A stretch of 64,000 nucleotides of DNA from Modicisalibacter sp049808615 (lineage in GTDB: Bacteria; Pseudomonadota; Gammaproteobacteria; Pseudomonadales; Halomonadaceae), in contig NZ_JBNCAN010000020.1 of assembly GCF_049808615.1 (NCBI RefSeq), forward strand, positions 31,621 through 95,620, given 5' to 3'. The position numbers were made by a program, and so were the translations under genes. The notes beneath the pieces are model-generated. The model saw only the letters and a program-made list of their open reading frames with translations. It made no database searches and was not told the DNA's origin. Positions 1 to 8,103 of this stretch are shown piece after piece. The stretch's first letter is position 1. Every line of letters starts with the position of its first letter.

Positions 1-1
1 C

Positions 2-454
2 TATCTGTTCATCATGGGACGTACCGATGATGTCATCAACGTGGCGGGCCATCGTCTGTCCACCGGTGAGATGGAAGAGGTGCTGGGTTCGCATTCGGCG
101 GTGGCGGAATGTGCCGTGATCGGCATTCTCGACGATCTGAAAGGGCAGGTGCCTCTCGGATTGGTAATACCCAAGGATGGCTTCGATGGCGATACAGACA
201 CCCTTGAAAAGGAGTTGATCGCACTGGTTCGCGCGCAGATCGGTCCCGTGGCTTCCTTGAAGCAGGTGCTGGTGGTATCGCGGCTGCCCAAGACGCGTTC
301 CGGCAAGATACTGCGCAAACTCCTGCGTACCATTGCCGATGGCAAGGAGTTCGGCATGCCCTCCACCATCGATGATCCCACCAGTCTTCAGGAGGTACAT
401 GAACATATGGTGGATCGGGAAGTGGGGGCGGCGCACCAGTCACGGCAAGTTTAA
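2..454 (+). CDS. prpE: Propionyl-CoA synthetase (AMP-forming), C-terminal part
   Basis: Truncated by the left window edge; about 150 C-terminal residues are visible. Family role: ATP-dependent ligation of propionate (or another short acid) to CoA through an acyl-adenylate. Seen: the core motif GRTDDVINVAGHRLST, in which the enzyme hinge lies, and the C-terminal PKTRSGKILRK segment, whose lysine before the final ILR is the adenylation lysine regulated by acetylation in this family. The tail TIDDPTSL closely resembles the end of PrpE rather than of acetyl-CoA synthetase. A Pat-type acetyltransferase lies at 51257 and could target such a lysine (inference). A GC-rich hairpin follows the stop. 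PrpE versus a related short-chain acyl-CoA synthetase cannot be settled without the N-terminus. Confidence 0.8.
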   Translation, partial: YLFIMGRTDDVINVAGHRLSTGEMEEVLGSHSAVAECAVIGILDDLKGQVPLGLVIPKDGFDGDTDTLEKELIALVRAQIGPVASLKQVLVVSRLPKTRSGKILRKLLRTIADGKEFGMPSTIDDPTSLQEVHEHMVDREVGAAHQSRQV

Positions 455-478
455 GCAGCTGTTTTGAACTGCTGCATA

Positions 479-499
479 GGGCCCGCTTTTAGCGGGCCC
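479..499 (+). terminator. GC-rich hairpin after prpE
   Basis: An 8-bp perfect stem (479-486 with 492-499) closes a 5-nt loop, 25 bases after the prpE stop. The following bases (atttgtggg) contain only a weak T run, so termination may be inefficient. Confidence 0.55.
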
Positions 500-544
500 G
501 ATTTGTGGGTACCATGCACCGCTCGAATCATTCCCATCGATGCA

Positions 545-580
545 CGAGGGTTCCCTCACCCCTCGGCGGTACAAAAAGGA
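545..580 (+). promoter_or_regulatory. Candidate preQ1-I riboswitch in the yhhQ leader
   Basis: The short leader can form stem P1 (545-549 CGAGG with 561-565 CCTCG). Its 11-nt loop starts GTTC and ends ACC. An A-rich tail (573-577) is followed by GGA (578-580), which can pair with TCC in the loop (552-554) to give the H-type pseudoknot of preQ1-I aptamers. The layout parallels the known preQ1-I form: GG/U-rich loop start, C just before the 3' P1 strand, and A-rich L3 running into AAGGA. The Shine-Dalgarno AAGGA (576-580) lies inside the pseudoknot strand, so ligand would hide it (translational OFF switch). The downstream gene is a queuosine-precursor transporter, which fits. Called by eye only. 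Confidence 0.6.
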
Positions 581-587
581 CTTCTCG

Positions 588-1253
588 ATGCTGTTGTTGT
601 CCGAAGGGCAAAAACGCCGCTGCCTGATAGCGCTGGTGGCGTTTCATATTCTCGTGATCGCCGCGAGCAATTATCTGGTGCAGCTGCCGTTTACGATCGC
701 GGGCTTGCACACCACCTGGGGCGCGTTCAGTTTCCCGTTCATCTTCCTGGCCACGGATCTTACCGTCAGGCTCTTTGGCAAAGGGCCGGCGCGGGTGATC
801 ATCGCCCGGGTCATGCTGCCGGCACTGGTGGTTTCCTATGTATTGTCCGTCATGTTCGAGAAAGGGGAGTTCCGTAGTCTTGACGCTCTCGGCGACTTCA
901 ATCTGTTCGTTGCACGTATCGCGCTGGCCAGTTTCATGGCTTACGTGATTGGTCAGTTACTCGATATTCAGGTGTTCGATCGACTGCGACGCAGTGCCCG
1001 CTGGTGGGTAGCGCCGGCGCTTTCGACGATACTCGGTAATCTGGCGGATACCTTTGCATTTTTCGCCATTGCCTTTCATCAAGGGCCAGATGCCTTCATG
1101 GCCAGCCATTGGGTAGAAATCGCCTGGGTCGATTACGCGGTCAAATTGACCGTCTCGCTGACACTGTTCTTGCCCATGTACGGCTTGCTGCTGGGATGGT
1201 TGAGCCGGTGCCTGCTACGCTGGGGGGCAAGGCCGTCACCGGAAGGCATTTAA
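588..1253 (+). CDS. yhhQ: Queuosine precursor transporter YhhQ (VUT family)
   Basis: Inner-membrane importer of 7-cyano-7-deazaguanine/preQ1-type queuosine precursors; 221 residues, close to the E. coli protein. Seen: the near-identical family block SSNYLVQLP-like (here ASNYLVQLP), HTTWGAFSFPFIFLATDLTVR, the segment FNLFVARIALASFMAY, and about six hydrophobic helices. The ATG at 588 was chosen because AAGGA ends 7 nt upstream and the product then starts like YhhQ; an ATG at 540 in the same frame would add 16 non-conserved residues and run through the presumed riboswitch. The next gene begins 26 bases after the stop, so cotranscription with the esterase is possible. Confidence 0.93.
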   Translation: MLLLSEGQKRRCLIALVAFHILVIAASNYLVQLPFTIAGLHTTWGAFSFPFIFLATDLTVRLFGKGPARVIIARVMLPALVVSYVLSVMFEKGEFRSLDALGDFNLFVARIALASFMAYVIGQLLDIQVFDRLRRSARWWVAPALSTILGNLADTFAFFAIAFHQGPDAFMASHWVEIAWVDYAVKLTVSLTLFLPMYGLLLGWLSRCLLRWGARPSPEGI

Positions 1254-1279
1254 GCATAAGGGTTGAAAAGGAAGACACC

Positions 1280-2098
1280 ATGAGCGATTCGGTCGAACTC
1301 CACTATCAGGATAGCAATAGGCAAGACAACAACGAGCAGGACAGCAGCGACAGGGATGGCGTGCCATTGGTCGTACTACACGGCCTGTTCGGCAGTGCCG
1401 ACAACTGGCGCTCTCATGTCAAGAAGTGGCAGCAACAGCGCCGGGTCATCACCGTGGATTTACGCAACCATGGGCGCTCGCCTCATGCCGAAGAAATGAA
1501 CTATCCCGCGATGGCCCGGGATGTGATCGCTCTGCTCGACGCGCTCGAGATCGAACGCTGCGATCTGCTGGGTCACTCAATGGGGGGCAAAGTGGCAATC
1601 ACCGTGGCCCGCCTGGCGCCCGAACGCCTGACCTCGTTGATCGTTGCGGATATCGCTCCCGTCGCCTACGGCCACGATCACGACAGTGTCTTTGCCGCCC
1701 TTCACCGGGTTGTGGAAGGTGAGCCCACCTCCCGCAAGGAAGCCGATGGATTGATGGCCGATGCAGTGGAGACACCGGCGGTGCGCATGTTCCTGGCCAC
1801 CAACCTGGTACGCGACGACGACGGTGTGATGCGCTTGCGGATCGGCCTCGACGAAATCGAAGCCGCCTATGAGGATATCATGGCTGTGCCGGCGGGTGAG
1901 GGGGCTTATGAAGGTCCGACATTGGTGCTGCGTGGAGCTCATTCCGACTACGTCAGCGATAAGTTCGTCCCTCAATTGAAGGAAGTCTTGCCCGAGGCCG
2001 AAATCGAGACGTTGGACGCCGGGCACTGGCTGCACGCCGAGGCACCGGAGGCGTTTCAGCAGGCGGTGAATGGGTTTCTCGAACGTCGCTCCTCTTGA
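1280..2098 (+). CDS. Alpha/beta hydrolase, YbfF-like esterase
   Basis: 272 residues. An alpha/beta hydrolase of the YbfF type, which cleaves short- to medium-chain (thio)esters in the cytoplasm. Seen: oxyanion loop HGLFGSADNW, conserved DLRNHGRSP and MNYPAMA, nucleophile elbow GHSMGG (Ser), and the catalytic-His region GAGHW-like DAGHWLHAE near the C-terminus. Start ATG 1280 is preceded by AAGGAAG at suitable spacing; a longer reading from 1109 overlaps yhhQ and is rejected. Oddity: residues about 10-26 are a hydrophilic run rich in Asp, Asn, Gln and Ser, between the first strand and the HGLFG motif, longer than in E. coli YbfF. It could be a surface loop typical of halophile proteomes. The physiological substrate is unknown. 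Confidence 0.88.
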   Translation: MSDSVELHYQDSNRQDNNEQDSSDRDGVPLVVLHGLFGSADNWRSHVKKWQQQRRVITVDLRNHGRSPHAEEMNYPAMARDVIALLDALEIERCDLLGHSMGGKVAITVARLAPERLTSLIVADIAPVAYGHDHDSVFAALHRVVEGEPTSRKEADGLMADAVETPAVRMFLATNLVRDDDGVMRLRIGLDEIEAAYEDIMAVPAGEGAYEGPTLVLRGAHSDYVSDKFVPQLKEVLPEAEIETLDAGHWLHAEAPEAFQQAVNGFLERRSS

Positions 2099-2118
2099 TG
2101 TCCTGGCGAGCGAAGCCA

Positions 2119-3510
2119 TCAAACCAGTAACGGTCGAATCTCGAGTTGCTCCGGCTGGCGAGCCAGAAAACGGTTGAGAATCTTGTAGGTATCCACATCG
2201 AAGCGCGCTTTCTGTGTGGTCAGTGAGGCGAGATCGGTTTCACCGAGATGTTCCAGGCTGCCCAAGTAGCACCAGTGATCGACGATATGCCAGACCCGCG
2301 TACCGTCCTGGGCGGTTTCGCCGAAGGCGACGCGGCCCGGCCAGGCCCACTGCTGTACTCTGAGGCGTTCGAGTGCCTCTTGGGCTCGGCGGGCATGAGC
2401 CTCCAAGGTTTCCTTGCCGCAGCAGGCGCCGGCGCAACGCCCCAGTTGCTGTGCGAAACAGCGACCCCGCCCGGTGGTCAGGCCGAGTACCTGGGGGCAT
2501 AGACGGTACTCCTCGGCAATCTGGCCCAGTGCATTACGTGCATCACGACGGGTGCGGAACAGACCATAGAGAGTCAATTCCCGGGAAAGATCGAGGTTGT
2601 CGCCATCGACCAGAGAAGGCGACAGCTCATCTTCCGGCCAATGCCAACTCACCAGCCGGCTTTGACGGCGTAATTGCCGATTATGGACCGGCATCAGTTC
2701 CTTGATCAGTTGCGCCTCGAGTAATTGAGCGCCCAGATCTCCCGCTGTCTCATGCCACTCAAGATCGTGAATCTGCTGACTCAGGCGCATTTCCCGGTCG
2801 TTGCGATGATCGCTGTTGAAGTGGCTGAGTACCCGAGCGCGCAGATTGACACTCTTGCCCACGTATAAAATGGCGCGATTCTCGCCGTGGAACAGATATA
2901 CGCCGGGTCGTTCGGGTAGAGATTGCAGGCGGGCAGGATCCAGGTGCGCCGGCAGGCTGGATTGTCGCAACTGGGCGCGAATCATTGTCTCGAGCTGTTC
3001 TTCATCGTGCTGACGGTGCCAGCGCTGCCAGAGTGCCAGCATGGCTCGGGCATCGCCCTCCGCGCGATGACGATCAAAGTCGCTCAGACCGTGGCGGGCA
3101 AGCAGTGCATCGAGATTATGATGACGCTGCTGAGGTGCCAGGCGTCGCGACAGCTTGAGCGTGCAGATTACATTAGTGCTGTAATCCAGGCCGGCACGCT
3201 TGAATTCGTTGCGCAGAAAACCGTAATCGAAGCGGGCGTTGTGTGCCACCAGCGCGTCAGTATCGAGCCAGGAGAATAGTTCGTTTGCCAGCTCCTCGAA
3301 GACGGGGGCGTCTGTCACCATGGCATCATCGATACCGGTGATCTGCTGTATATGCCTGGGAATATCCGTCTGCGGGTTTACCAGGGTGATGAAGCGTTCG
3401 ATGACCTGTCCGTCGATCACCCGCAGGGCGGCGATTTCAGTAATTCGGTCTCGGGTAGTGCGGGTGCCGGTGGTTTCCAGGTCGATGAAAACGAGAGGGC
3501 GATCATTCAT
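2119..3510 (-). CDS. DEDD exonuclease fused to a GIY-YIG (UvrC-like) nuclease
   Basis: 463 residues with two nuclease modules. Residues about 5-165 form a DnaQ-like 3'-5' exonuclease: FIDLETTG (DxE), VAHNARFDYGFL (HNxxFD) and the HRAEGDA block (HxxxxD). Residues about 205-285 form a GIY-YIG domain: PGVYLF followed by ILYVGKS, then RARVLSHF, as in UvrC and Cho. The remainder contains a Cys-rich stretch (CFAQQLGRCAGACCG) like the UvrC/Cho family. The combination suggests incision plus trimming in DNA repair, independent of UvrC (inference). Converges with the esterase gene; lies 19 bases after the next minus-strand gene. No strong Shine-Dalgarno was seen before ATG 3510, but the product starts correctly for the family. 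Confidence 0.9.
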   Translation of the reverse strand: MNDRPLVFIDLETTGTRTTRDRITEIAALRVIDGQVIERFITLVNPQTDIPRHIQQITGIDDAMVTDAPVFEELANELFSWLDTDALVAHNARFDYGFLRNEFKRAGLDYSTNVICTLKLSRRLAPQQRHHNLDALLARHGLSDFDRHRAEGDARAMLALWQRWHRQHDEEQLETMIRAQLRQSSLPAHLDPARLQSLPERPGVYLFHGENRAILYVGKSVNLRARVLSHFNSDHRNDREMRLSQQIHDLEWHETAGDLGAQLLEAQLIKELMPVHNRQLRRQSRLVSWHWPEDELSPSLVDGDNLDLSRELTLYGLFRTRRDARNALGQIAEEYRLCPQVLGLTTGRGRCFAQQLGRCAGACCGKETLEAHARRAQEALERLRVQQWAWPGRVAFGETAQDGTRVWHIVDHWCYLGSLEHLGETDLASLTTQKARFDVDTYKILNRFLARQPEQLEIRPLLV

Positions 3511-3528
3511 GAGAGGGAAGTGAAGTCC

Positions 3529-4695
3529 TTAAAAATTCTTAGCAGCAGTACGGTTGTCCTGGGGCAGTTCATTACCAATATCCGTCGCGAGACGTTCGAC
3601 AGGCGCTGCTGTCTCGATCAGACCGCGGCGCAGTAAATAGGTTTCAAGACGCTGATAACGCTGTTGTTGCAGGGCGATGGGGCGCAACGCGAGATAGCGC
3701 AGCACATTGGGCCAGGCGCGAGCGTTGGCCAGCGTATCGAGCCCCGGTTCTGCACGTCGTAGCAGCTCCCAGCCCTGGTCGGGGTGATTGATGAGCCATA
3801 GGGTTGCCTTTTCCACCGCATCGAGAAAACCGGCGATATCGCGGCGATGTTGGTTCAGCACATCGCGATTGGCTACCAGGATCAGCTCGTCATAGGTCGC
3901 TAGGTCGCTCTCTTCAACCATGAACTCGGTGGCCTCGACGCCCTGCTGGGCCAGTTGCTGCTTGCTCACATGACGCATCGTCCCGATGACCGCATCGACC
4001 TCGCCGTCGACCAGCGCCGATATCAGCGCGAAATCGATATGGCGCAGTGTTATATCCTCTGGACCGATAGGCTGATCCCGCAACAGTGCGTCCAGCCACA
4101 TGTGGGCTAGATTTGCATGGACGTAGCCGATCGTCTTGCCTTTCAACTGTGCCAAGCGTTCGATGCCTCCGTCCTGGCGCGTCAATAAGGTCGCCAGGGG
4201 GGCGGGAACCAAGGTGCCCACGCGGACCAGGGGAAGGCCCTGCTCGACCAGAAAGTGAAGTTGTGGCTGAGAGGTCAATGCCAGCTCGGCCCGTTGAGCG
4301 GCGACCAACTTGGGCGATACGCTCGGGTCGGCAGGGGTGATCAGCGAGACATCCAATCCTTCCCGATCGAATAGGTCGCGCTCCCGCGCCACGATCAAGG
4401 GGGCGTGATAGGGCGTTGGATACCAATCGAGCACTACTCGCAGTTGCCTCGAAGGCGGCGGTATCAGTGGTTCCGGGGCCTTATCGGTGACGGGCGGCTG
4501 TTCTTGGGCCAGTGCTGGATCAAGAGCCGCGGAGAGACCGTTACCGGACTGTGCGTGTAATGCCACGGCAGCCTTGATCGCTGACGCGCGAACCACGACA
4601 GCATCGCTGCTTTGCACCTTCACAATGGTAATAGCGGCAATCGCGAGCAGCAGCACCGACACGACGGCCAGTCTGCGACGCAGTTTCAGGATCAT
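3529..4695 (-). CDS. NMT1/THI5-like ABC substrate-binding protein
   Basis: 388 residues. Periplasmic binding protein of the NMT1/SsuA/THI5-like superfamily (ligands in the family: pyrimidine, sulfonates, taurine). Seen: an N-terminal hydrophobic segment (about residues 10-27) acting as signal or membrane anchor, a Pro/Ala-rich linker, then LRVVLDWYPTPYHAPLIVARERDLFDREG-type sequence (shown in part: VLDWYPTPYHAPL), and GKTIGYVHANLAHM about residue 190. No ATPase or permease gene is next to it, so it is an orphan here and may serve a distant transporter or act as a sensor. It precedes the exonuclease fusion gene by 18 bases, so the two are probably cotranscribed. The ligand cannot be assigned. 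Confidence 0.8.
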   Translation of the reverse strand: MILKLRRRLAVVSVLLLAIAAITIVKVQSSDAVVVRASAIKAAVALHAQSGNGLSAALDPALAQEQPPVTDKAPEPLIPPPSRQLRVVLDWYPTPYHAPLIVARERDLFDREGLDVSLITPADPSVSPKLVAAQRAELALTSQPQLHFLVEQGLPLVRVGTLVPAPLATLLTRQDGGIERLAQLKGKTIGYVHANLAHMWLDALLRDQPIGPEDITLRHIDFALISALVDGEVDAVIGTMRHVSKQQLAQQGVEATEFMVEESDLATYDELILVANRDVLNQHRRDIAGFLDAVEKATLWLINHPDQGWELLRRAEPGLDTLANARAWPNVLRYLALRPIALQQQRYQRLETYLLRRGLIETAAPVERLATDIGNELPQDNRTAAKNF

Positions 4696-4893
4696 GGCGT
4701 TCTCATCCGTTTATGGCATCCCAGGACTGCGTCCGAACACTCGACAGTTTAACCGCGGGGCTCAGACATGCCCAGAGCAGGCAATGATAGGCTCAATGCT
4801 TTCAATCCCTTGCGTCACCCAATTTAAGGCACGAAATGCGTTATCAGTGTGTCGATATGGCATACTTAATCCCCCATTTTTCGTGTTGCCACT

Positions 4894-6603
4894 ATGGATA
4901 GTATCAATACTCTCTTCATCTTCGCCGGTTCGCTGATTGCCCTTAGTGTACTGGCCAGTCGTCTATCGTCACTGTTCGGTTTACCTCTCCTGCTCATTTT
5001 TCTTGCGGTGGGAATGCTTGCCGGTGAAGACGGTATTCTGGGCATTCAGTTCGATAGCTACTCCCTGGCCTTCATCATCGGGCACCTGGCGCTGGCCATG
5101 ATTCTTCTCGACGGCGGGCTGCGCACGCGCATGAAGACCTTTCGCGTCGGCCTCAAGCCGGCGCTGTCTCTAGCGACTTTTGGTGTTTTCATCACCAGTG
5201 CCGTGGTCGGGGTCTTTTCAATGTGGTTCTTCGAGCTGAGTCTCGTTGAAGGCTTGCTGGTGGGGGCGATAGTAGGTTCCACGGATGCGGCGGCGGTTTT
5301 TTCGATGCTGCGCGGACAGGGGGTCAATCTCAACGAGCGCGTCGGGGCGACACTCGAGATCGAATCCGGTACCAACGACCCGATGGCGATATTCTTGACC
5401 ATCACTCTGGTCGAGATTCTGGTGGGGGATATCGGCGGGCCTCTCGAGACATTGCTGATGTTCACCAAGCAGTTTGGTCTGGGGTTGGTGATTGGCGTGG
5501 GTGTCGGCTGGCTGTCGGGACGCTTGCTGAGATGGATGGATCTGGCGCCGGGGCTCTATTCCTTGCTGGCGCTTGCCCTGGGCTTTTGTGTCTTTGGTAT
5601 TACCAGTGCCCTTGGGGGGAGCGGTTTTCTGGCGATTTACCTCGCGGGGTTGATGATCGGCAACCAGCCGGGGCGACATATCAATTTCATCCTGCCGGTA
5701 CACGATGGCTTGGCCTGGCTGAGCCAGATTGGACTTTTCCTGGTGCTTGGCCTGCTGGTGTCGCCAAGTGAGATGGTGGGGTATGGCGCCCCTGGAGCAC
5801 TGCTCGCTCTGGTGCTCATTTTCATCGCGCGCCCATTGGCGGTGATACTGGTCATCAAGCCGTTTTTCAATTTTCGTTGGCGTGAGGTCGCTTTCATATC
5901 CTGGGTCGGGTTGCGGGGTGCAGTGCCGATCGTCCTCGCTATCTTCCCCGTGGTCGGCGGGGTGGAGAATTCGATACTCTATTTCAACTTGGCGTTTTTC
6001 GTGGTGCTGATGTCGCTGTTGATCCAGGGCACGACGTTGTCACTGATGGCGCGCTGGACCAAGACCGAAGTGCCGACCAGCACCGAACCCAGCCGTCGAG
6101 GGCCCTTGGGTGTATTGCCCGAAAATGACTTCGAGATGTTCGTTTACGAGGTGAACAACGAGGCGCTTGAAGACGTGCCGATCCGCCTGCTGCGATTTCC
6201 CTCCGGGGCGCTGATCTCGGCGCTGTTTCGTCAGCATGTCATGCTGCATCCCAAAGGCAACACGCTTTTGAAACTCGATGATGTGATCTGTGTCATCGGG
6301 CGCAGCGAGGATCTTCCGGCGCTCAATCGGCTTTTCAATGGTGATGCGCGTTTGAAGCGCGAGCGGGCCTTCTTCGGCACCTTTACTCTTGACGGGGCCG
6401 CCCTCATGAGCGAGGTGGCGAGTGCTTACGGTCTGACCCTGAGCCCCGGCGAGCAGGATATGACGCTAGGCGAGTTCATCTCGCTGCGCGTCGGAGGGCA
6501 CCCTGTGGTCGGCGATGATGTCGGTTGGCACGGCATTCACTGGGTCGTCAGTGCCATGGAAGGCAACAAGGTCTCCAAGGTGGGGCTCAGGCTCTATCAG
6601 TAA
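4894..6603 (+). CDS. nhaP2: K+/H+ antiporter, NhaP2/CvrA type
   Basis: 569 residues. Inner-membrane CPA1-type cation/proton antiporter expelling K+ (and possibly other cations) for protons. Seen: about twelve hydrophobic helices in residues 1-390, with the CPA signature GSTDAAAVFSMLRG and the following IESGTNDPMAIFL, which hold the ion-binding acidic residues; then a cytoplasmic TrkA-C-like region (about 410-490) and a CorC/HlyC-like C-terminal domain (about 490-569, ending HWVVSAMEGNKVSKVGLRL). This domain order is that of NhaP2/CvrA. Divergent from the binding-protein gene across 198 bases. Suits a halophile's ion homeostasis. Confidence 0.92.
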   Translation: MDSINTLFIFAGSLIALSVLASRLSSLFGLPLLLIFLAVGMLAGEDGILGIQFDSYSLAFIIGHLALAMILLDGGLRTRMKTFRVGLKPALSLATFGVFITSAVVGVFSMWFFELSLVEGLLVGAIVGSTDAAAVFSMLRGQGVNLNERVGATLEIESGTNDPMAIFLTITLVEILVGDIGGPLETLLMFTKQFGLGLVIGVGVGWLSGRLLRWMDLAPGLYSLLALALGFCVFGITSALGGSGFLAIYLAGLMIGNQPGRHINFILPVHDGLAWLSQIGLFLVLGLLVSPSEMVGYGAPGALLALVLIFIARPLAVILVIKPFFNFRWREVAFISWVGLRGAVPIVLAIFPVVGGVENSILYFNLAFFVVLMSLLIQGTTLSLMARWTKTEVPTSTEPSRRGPLGVLPENDFEMFVYEVNNEALEDVPIRLLRFPSGALISALFRQHVMLHPKGNTLLKLDDVICVIGRSEDLPALNRLFNGDARLKRERAFFGTFTLDGAALMSEVASAYGLTLSPGEQDMTLGEFISLRVGGHPVVGDDVGWHGIHWVVSAMEGNKVSKVGLRLYQ

Positions 6604-6673
6604 TCTCGGTGAGATCTTCATCAAGAGGACGACGGCGCCCGTGGACGCCGTGCTGAAAGGGGGAGAGATATCA

Positions 6674-7126
6674 TTAGCCGCCAAGAAACGAAGACATTGC
6701 TTTATCGGCAATGGTGCCGCAGACCTTTTCCCCGACTTGATCCTTGATTCCGCTCAGGTCGAAGCTCTTGCCTTCTTCCTGCCCTTTGAGGATACCTTTC
6801 ATGCCTTGCTGGTACCCCTCGTCCTGAGAGGCTTCCTGCTGCCCCCCGAGTTTGCCCATCAGCTTTTCCTTGACGGTTTGGGTCGCGCTCTTGCTGTAGC
6901 CCTGTTCCTGACAGTAGCCGAGCACGCCCGCCACATTGCTCATGCTACCAAGATCGAAAGAGCCCGAAGAAAGCGAACTCAACAAGGAGCCACCGCCTCC
7001 GGATGAACCGCCAGACATGAGACTGCCCGCTTTATCCTTGACGCTGTCCATGCTCGATGCCGAACTAACGGGCACCAGAGCAACGGCGGCGATCAGTCCA
7101 GCGAGACACGCTAAACGTTTGGTCAT
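6674..7126 (-). CDS. DUF2501 family secreted protein (YjjA-like)
   Basis: 150 residues, function unknown in the family. Seen: a signal peptide (about residues 1-23, MTKRLACLAGLIAAVALV then Ser/Ala-rich cleavage region), a low-complexity Gly/Ser stretch (about 38-57), then the conserved GVLGYCQEQGYS and VCGTIADKAMSSFLGG ends, each with one Cys, probably paired in a periplasmic disulfide. ATG 7126 is preceded on its strand by AAGGAG. Converges with the antiporter gene 70 bases away. An isolated single-gene unit. Confidence 0.85.
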   Translation of the reverse strand: MTKRLACLAGLIAAVALVPVSSASSMDSVKDKAGSLMSGGSSGGGGSLLSSLSSGSFDLGSMSNVAGVLGYCQEQGYSKSATQTVKEKLMGKLGGQQEASQDEGYQQGMKGILKGQEEGKSFDLSGIKDQVGEKVCGTIADKAMSSFLGG

Positions 7127-7300
7127 GCAATGAACTCCTTATCCGAGTAGTGGTAGCACTATCGCTCCTGATAGTGATTCCAGCATGGCTTGGACAGAAG
7201 CTCATTGTAAAGGCGAGGAGTAATGGAATGCATGAATCCCTCGAGCATGGTTCGGTGACTGCCCGATGGCTCATGAAGACAGTGATGAGCTAGAAGAGAA

Positions 7301-7323
7301 GGGGAGCCGGTCATGGGCTCCCC
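7301..7323 (-). terminator. Terminator of the outer-membrane barrel gene
   Basis: An 8-bp perfect stem (GGGGAGCC/GGCTCCCC, 7301-7308 with 7316-7323) with a 7-nt loop. On the minus strand it is followed by TTCTCTTCT and lies 10 bases after the stop of the gene at 7333-7881. Confidence 0.7.
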
Positions 7324-7332
7324 AAGGATAGG

Positions 7333-7881
7333 TTAGAATTGGTAGTTCACGCCGGCGCTGATGGCACTGACTTCGTAGTCGGACTTGTCCAGGTAGGACA
7401 TGTACTCGAGGGTTCCCGAGAAGCGTGGTGAGAAGAAGTTGACCTCGCCGCCGACGCCGAAGGAGAACCCGCCGTCATCGTCGCTTTTGGAGAAACTGCC
7501 ATACTCTGCGGTGGCCTCGCCCTGAGTAAACCCCGCCAGCGCATAGATCGACGCCACATCCGTCACCGGAAGATGGCCGACCGCGTAGGCGCCGAACAGG
7601 TGGTCGATTTCCACCGTTGCATCGGTATTGGAACCATCGACTGACACGTTATCGTCGGAAAGCCCCAACCCAACGCGCCCCTCGACGGAGAAATAGTCGG
7701 TCAGATAATGGCCGAAACGTCCCACGAGAACACTCGGATCTGCTTCTATGTCGTAATCTGCTTCGTAACTGGCCTTGGCATACTGAAGACCGGCATAGCT
7801 GGTCCCGGCATCGCCGATATCCGCATAGGCGGTGCCGGAAACGAGACCCGCAATAAGCAGAGCGCTGATTTTCAATTTCAT
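7333..7881 (-). CDS. Small outer-membrane beta-barrel protein
   Basis: 182 residues. Probable outer-membrane barrel of the OmpA/opacity-like family with eight strands. Seen: signal peptide MKLKISALLIAGLVSGTAYA with an AYA-D cleavage site, alternating polar/hydrophobic strands such as YFSVEGRVGLGLSD and GTLEYMSYLD, and a C-terminal aromatic residue (VNYQF), the BAM recognition end. The core is acidic, as is usual for halophile envelopes. ATG 7881 was preferred over an in-frame start at 7941 because it opens the signal peptide and follows AAGGG. Ligand or adhesion role unknown. Confidence 0.85.
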   Translation of the reverse strand: MKLKISALLIAGLVSGTAYADIGDAGTSYAGLQYAKASYEADYDIEADPSVLVGRFGHYLTDYFSVEGRVGLGLSDDNVSVDGSNTDATVEIDHLFGAYAVGHLPVTDVASIYALAGFTQGEATAEYGSFSKSDDDGGFSFGVGGEVNFFSPRFSGTLEYMSYLDKSDYEVSAISAGVNYQF

Positions 7882-8103
7882 TCTAATGACCCTTGCAGCT
7901 ATTCGTTTGAACGCTCCTGGCCATGGACGGAAATGTCTCACAGCAAAAGCTAATTCATTCTAACGAGCGAGAATCATTTTGAATCAGTGATGTAGAGGGA
8001 ATTATGGCGCCATATTCGGTGTTAGAAGCGGCTTGCTATGTAACCAATAAGAGACTGCTTTGGTGATACTACAAGATTCCATCATGTCTAATAAAACGAT
8101 ACT

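Noticed and set aside
6632..6651. Hairpin ACGGCG/CGCCGT after the antiporter gene as a terminator.
   Set aside because: Only 6 bp and no T tract on either strand.
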